26,970 nt of DNA from Chara braunii (Eukaryota; Streptophyta; Charophyceae; Charales; Characeae). The DNA lies in the NCBI GenBank assembly GCA_003427395.1, contig BFEA01000089.1, positions 2,712,678 through 2,739,647 on the forward strand, read 5' to 3'. Positions 1 through 26,970 of the stretch are shown here, piece by piece; the stretch's first letter is position 1, and each line of letters opens with the position of its first letter. The notes beneath the pieces are model-generated. The model did no database searches. It was given only the letters and a program-made list of their open reading frames with translations, and had not been told where the DNA came from. A program made the translations under genes and the position numbers.

Positions 1-520
1 CTCGACAGAGACCGCCGGGTGCATGCGCTCTTCGACTGAGAGGTGCGTGCCCTCTCCCTCTGATCTGTGCGTCGGGTGCATGCGCTCGACAGAGACGTTT
101 CTCTCTCCCTCTGATCTGACCGCCGGGTGCATGCGCTCTTCGACTGAGAGGTGTGTGCCCTGCCCGCCCGACATGCACAACTCCTCTGCCGCCCGCTCGC
201 TGCCCCTCCGCCCGACGGTCACTGTTTCCCCGCCCGTTCCGGACCCGGCACAGCCCGCTCGTCTATTCGCCACCCGCTCCCGACCCGTTTGGCCATGGGG
301 CCGTCACGCGAGACCTCCGCCCGCCCGACGCTCGCTGTTTCCCCGCCCGTTCCCGACCCGGCACAGCCCGCTCGTCGATTCGCCACCCGCTCCCGACCCG
401 TTTGGCCGCGGCGCCGTTTCGCCGCCTGCTCCTAGCATGGGCCCTGGGCCCATCTCGACTTTTCCCAACACTGGCAGCGGGTGCTCGCGTGGGACCGTCA
501 CGCGAGACCCTCTATTTGCT
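1..520. repeat. GC-rich tandem repeat block
   Basis: Two repeat types are adjacent. At 1-160 the phrase GGGTGCATGCGCTCTTCGAC and its variants recur three times. At 211-436 a unit of about 113 bp occurs twice (starts 211 and 324), sharing CTGTTTCCCCGCCCGTTCC and CACCCGCTCCCGACCCG. GTCACGCGAGACC occurs at 302 and 497. The open frames here are by-products of GC-rich sequence. It may be the end of a transposon, but no terminal structure was found. Confidence 0.65.
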
Positions 521-966
521 TTATAGTATTAGAGAAGAGTTGTAGGAGCAAAACTCACAAGGTTGATGTAATTCCACCAAGTGTAGTCGAAAGCTTAAAG
601 AGTTACAAAAGTTGAAATAACTATACCACAAACACGAAGGTAGAGACTTAAGAGAGAAGGCAGAGTGCTGTTTCTCGCGACCCTTCTCCCACGATCTTTC
701 TATGAGACAAGCTGTGTTAAAGAAAAAAGTCCTAAGCAATTAGAATATGCCCAAGCACTTCTTCTAAAGGATCAGATCTAACACGAGGTATATGGGCTTA
801 ACAGATACGTTCAGGAACGCTGCAGGAGTCCCGAGCAGGCATACTAGGAGTGGCAGTTAATTTCTTCAAAATCTGCACACTTCAAAGAGCTGGGAACAAC
901 TTTTCGCAGTAATTAGATAAAGTTCGATGTTACTGTCAAGCCCGAAAGGGGAGGGGTGGAAAAAGT
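521..966. other. Unassigned sequence, no gene seen
   Basis: AT-richer sequence between the GC-rich repeats and the LINE scrap. No exon-like or known motif was recognised. It is probably intron of MDN1 or transposon remains. Confidence 0.5.
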
Positions 967-1190
967 GTGAAGCCCGAAGAAGTAGCATACCTGGATAAAG
1001 AACCCACCAAAGTAGAGGTGTTTCAAGCTCTCAGGGATACGAAGCCGAATGAGGTCCCCAGAGAGGATGGCCTTTTCAAAGAATTCCGGGTGGTGTCCTG
1101 GAACACCCTAGGAGAAGGCTTCATGAAATATCTGAGCGAAATTCGTCATTTAGAGAACTTCACAAACAAACATGAAAAAAAAAAAACATA
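967..1190 (+). pseudogene. LINE reverse-transcriptase fragment
   Basis: The reading EPTKVEVFQALRDTKPNEVP followed by REDGLFKEF, W-x3-G and MKYLSEI resembles the early part of non-LTR reverse transcriptases, where an EV-x2-AL, K-x-PG-x-DGL and EF(Y) pattern is usual. It is cut off after about 70 codons by an A12 run at 1175-1186, has no catalytic FADD box and is opposite to MDN1. A dead fragment is the best explanation. Confidence 0.6.
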
Positions 1191-1218
1191 GCATGGAAAC
1201 CTAATTCCAGCTGCTCAC

Positions 1219-25701
<24,483 letters not shown>

Positions 25702-26190
25702 CTGCAAATGATGGAACCACTGTACATACCAAGAAACAAAAATCAAAATTCAGTAAACGATCAGGACAATTTCACAAGCTGCCTCAGAACATACTCCCAC
25801 GAGGAACTGGTCGACAGAATTTGGCTGCATTCAGCTCCACAGCAATTTGAGAAAAGTCCTAGTGTGAGTATGCCTCCTCAGTTCAGCATGATCTTACAAA
25901 GGCTGGGCACGTTCGCGCCTCGGGAAAGGGGCCAGAATTAGCACTGGAGGGTTGAGAATTAGTCTTGAATGAATTGGATGAAAGGTACTGGAAGAGGTCA
26001 ACCGAGGCATCCCAGACTTATGCAGGCCATCCGCAGTCATGTAGTACGCATCAGGTGGAAGAAAAGTGCAAACACAGCTAGAGGCAGTCATGAAAGGTTT
26101 ATGCCACTGAAAGCCTTGATCCCACTGGTTGTATTGTATCCTGTGAGGTTCCTCGGATGCTTCCGATAAGGCTTCATGGCCCAGTCCAGC

Positions 26191-26294
26191 AAGGACCTTC
26201 AGCTGTATGTCAGAAGTCTTTGCCAGATGAGACAACCTAGACAAGGACCTTCAGCTGTATGTCAGAAGTCTTTGCCAGATGAGACTTTCTAGAC
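26191..26294 (+). repeat. 52-bp tandem duplication
   Basis: AAGGACCTTCAGCTGTATGT starts at 26191 and 26243. The first 43 bases of the two units are identical, then they differ slightly. A recent event. Confidence 0.95.
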
Positions 26295-26346
26295 ACTGGA
26301 GAGAAACCTGCCTAGGATAGAACATATTTTCTAGTGCACTGGTCTA

Positions 26347-26424
26347 TAGTCTCGGGCCTGGAGGGGCAAATGATTAAACATCCAATAGTCTCTGGCCTGA
26401 AGAGGCAAATAATTATGCATGCGA
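26347..26424 (+). repeat. 39-bp tandem duplication
   Basis: TAGTCTCGGGCCTGGAGGGG at 26347 recurs at 26386 as TAGTCTCTGGCCTGAAGAGG, each followed by CAAATGATTA or CAAATAATTA. Older than the neighbouring 52-bp repeat. Confidence 0.85.
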
Positions 26425-26662
26425 GAACAGAACAAGGGAGGGGAAAACGATTAAACATCTAGGCAGGATCGGGCCGCCCGGTGACCTGGTCGTCGCCCGG
26501 GGGACGGGCCGGGCCGCCTGGCCGGTTGTCCTGTCCGGTTGGCCACCAGGTGACTGCAATGCATCACAGAGGGGGGGGAGGTGTCGTCCGATTTTGACGC
26601 CACCAGGGGGCTTTTTTCGCCCACAGCAGGCCCTCCAGGCCGAAGGAGAAGAAAAAACCCTC

Positions 26663-26743
26663 CTCGAATTTGAAATCTTGGCCCATCTGCGCCGTCGATC
26701 TCCAAGATCGACGGCCCAGATGAGCCAAGATTTCAAATTCGAG
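26663..26743. repeat. Near-perfect fold-back, 39-bp arms with 3-base loop
   Basis: Arm 26663-26701 begins CTCGAATTTGAAATCTTGGC and pairs with 26705-26743 at 37 of 39 positions around the loop CCA. Surrounding sequence (26460-26880) is GC-rich and differs sharply from the introns to the left, so the hairpin is probably part of a larger transposon. Confidence 0.92.
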
Positions 26744-26899
26744 AAGGCGGGAACTACCGGCCCTCGTCCGCTCTCCCGTTACCCCTACCGCCCGACGGCT
26801 CCCTTCGGCAGTGTCGATTGTCGACGGCAGCTCTGCCAACGCCTGCCAACACCCGTCGACGCTCGCCATCGCGCGTCACCCCGCTATCGTGCCAAGTGG

Positions 26900-26970
26900 G
26901 TTAGTAGTAGTAGTAGTATATATATATAGATGGATAGATAGATAGATAGATAGATAGAGATAGAGATAGA
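26900..26970 (+). repeat. Compound microsatellite at window end
   Basis: (TAG)n, then (TA)n, then (GATA)n and GATAGA units run to the window edge. Confidence 0.95.

Noticed and set aside
151-545. Overlapping 65-167 codon frames in the GC-rich block
   Set aside because: Open in several frames at once on both strands because of GC-rich repeats; proline- and arginine-rich low-complexity products.

Overview
The window is nuclear DNA from a plant, most likely a streptophyte (charophyte alga or land plant). The evidence is a plant-type midasin gene with long introns, plus two degenerate copies of plastid ndh genes (ndhI and ndhB) lying inside those introns; plastid ndh genes are typical of streptophytes. 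A closer placement (Chara, fern, seed plant) is not supported by the sequence alone.

The only real protein-coding gene I can support is MDN1 (midasin, the dynein-related AAA ATPase of 60S ribosome assembly). It is on the minus strand and covers almost the whole window. Eleven exons between 25701 and 1219 join with GT-AG splice sites and matching phases into 1322 uninterrupted codons. They cover the end of the region before AAA5, all of AAA5 and AAA6, and the start of the long linker. Both ends of the gene lie outside the window.

All other features lie in its introns or beyond the last recognised exon. From left to right: GC-rich tandem repeats (1-520); a LINE reverse-transcriptase scrap (967-1190); an ndhI pseudogene (3165-3690); a repeat family seen at about 3900, 6780 and 16490; a tRNA-headed SINE (7430-7680); a broken Ty3/gypsy element with a chromodomain-like region (9940-12257); a complete non-autonomous hAT-like element with an 8-bp target duplication (13281-14031), followed by a duplicated right end; an ndhB scrap (about 14545-14665); many microsatellites and two-copy tandem duplications; fold-back elements at 24765 and 26663; and a U2 snRNA retrocopy with a 14-bp target duplication (25129-25224).

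One feature is not biological. A 38-bp palindrome at 25030-25067 is exactly two head-to-head Tn5/Nextera mosaic ends, i.e. a mate-pair junction adapter left in the assembly. MDN1 exons on both sides remain in order and in phase, so gene-scale order looks correct, but the local join should not be trusted. Single N bases at 16057 and 22941 sit at the ends of microsatellites and are also assembly scars. I did not find a new defence or metabolic system here; the interest is in the transposons, retrocopies and assembly evidence.
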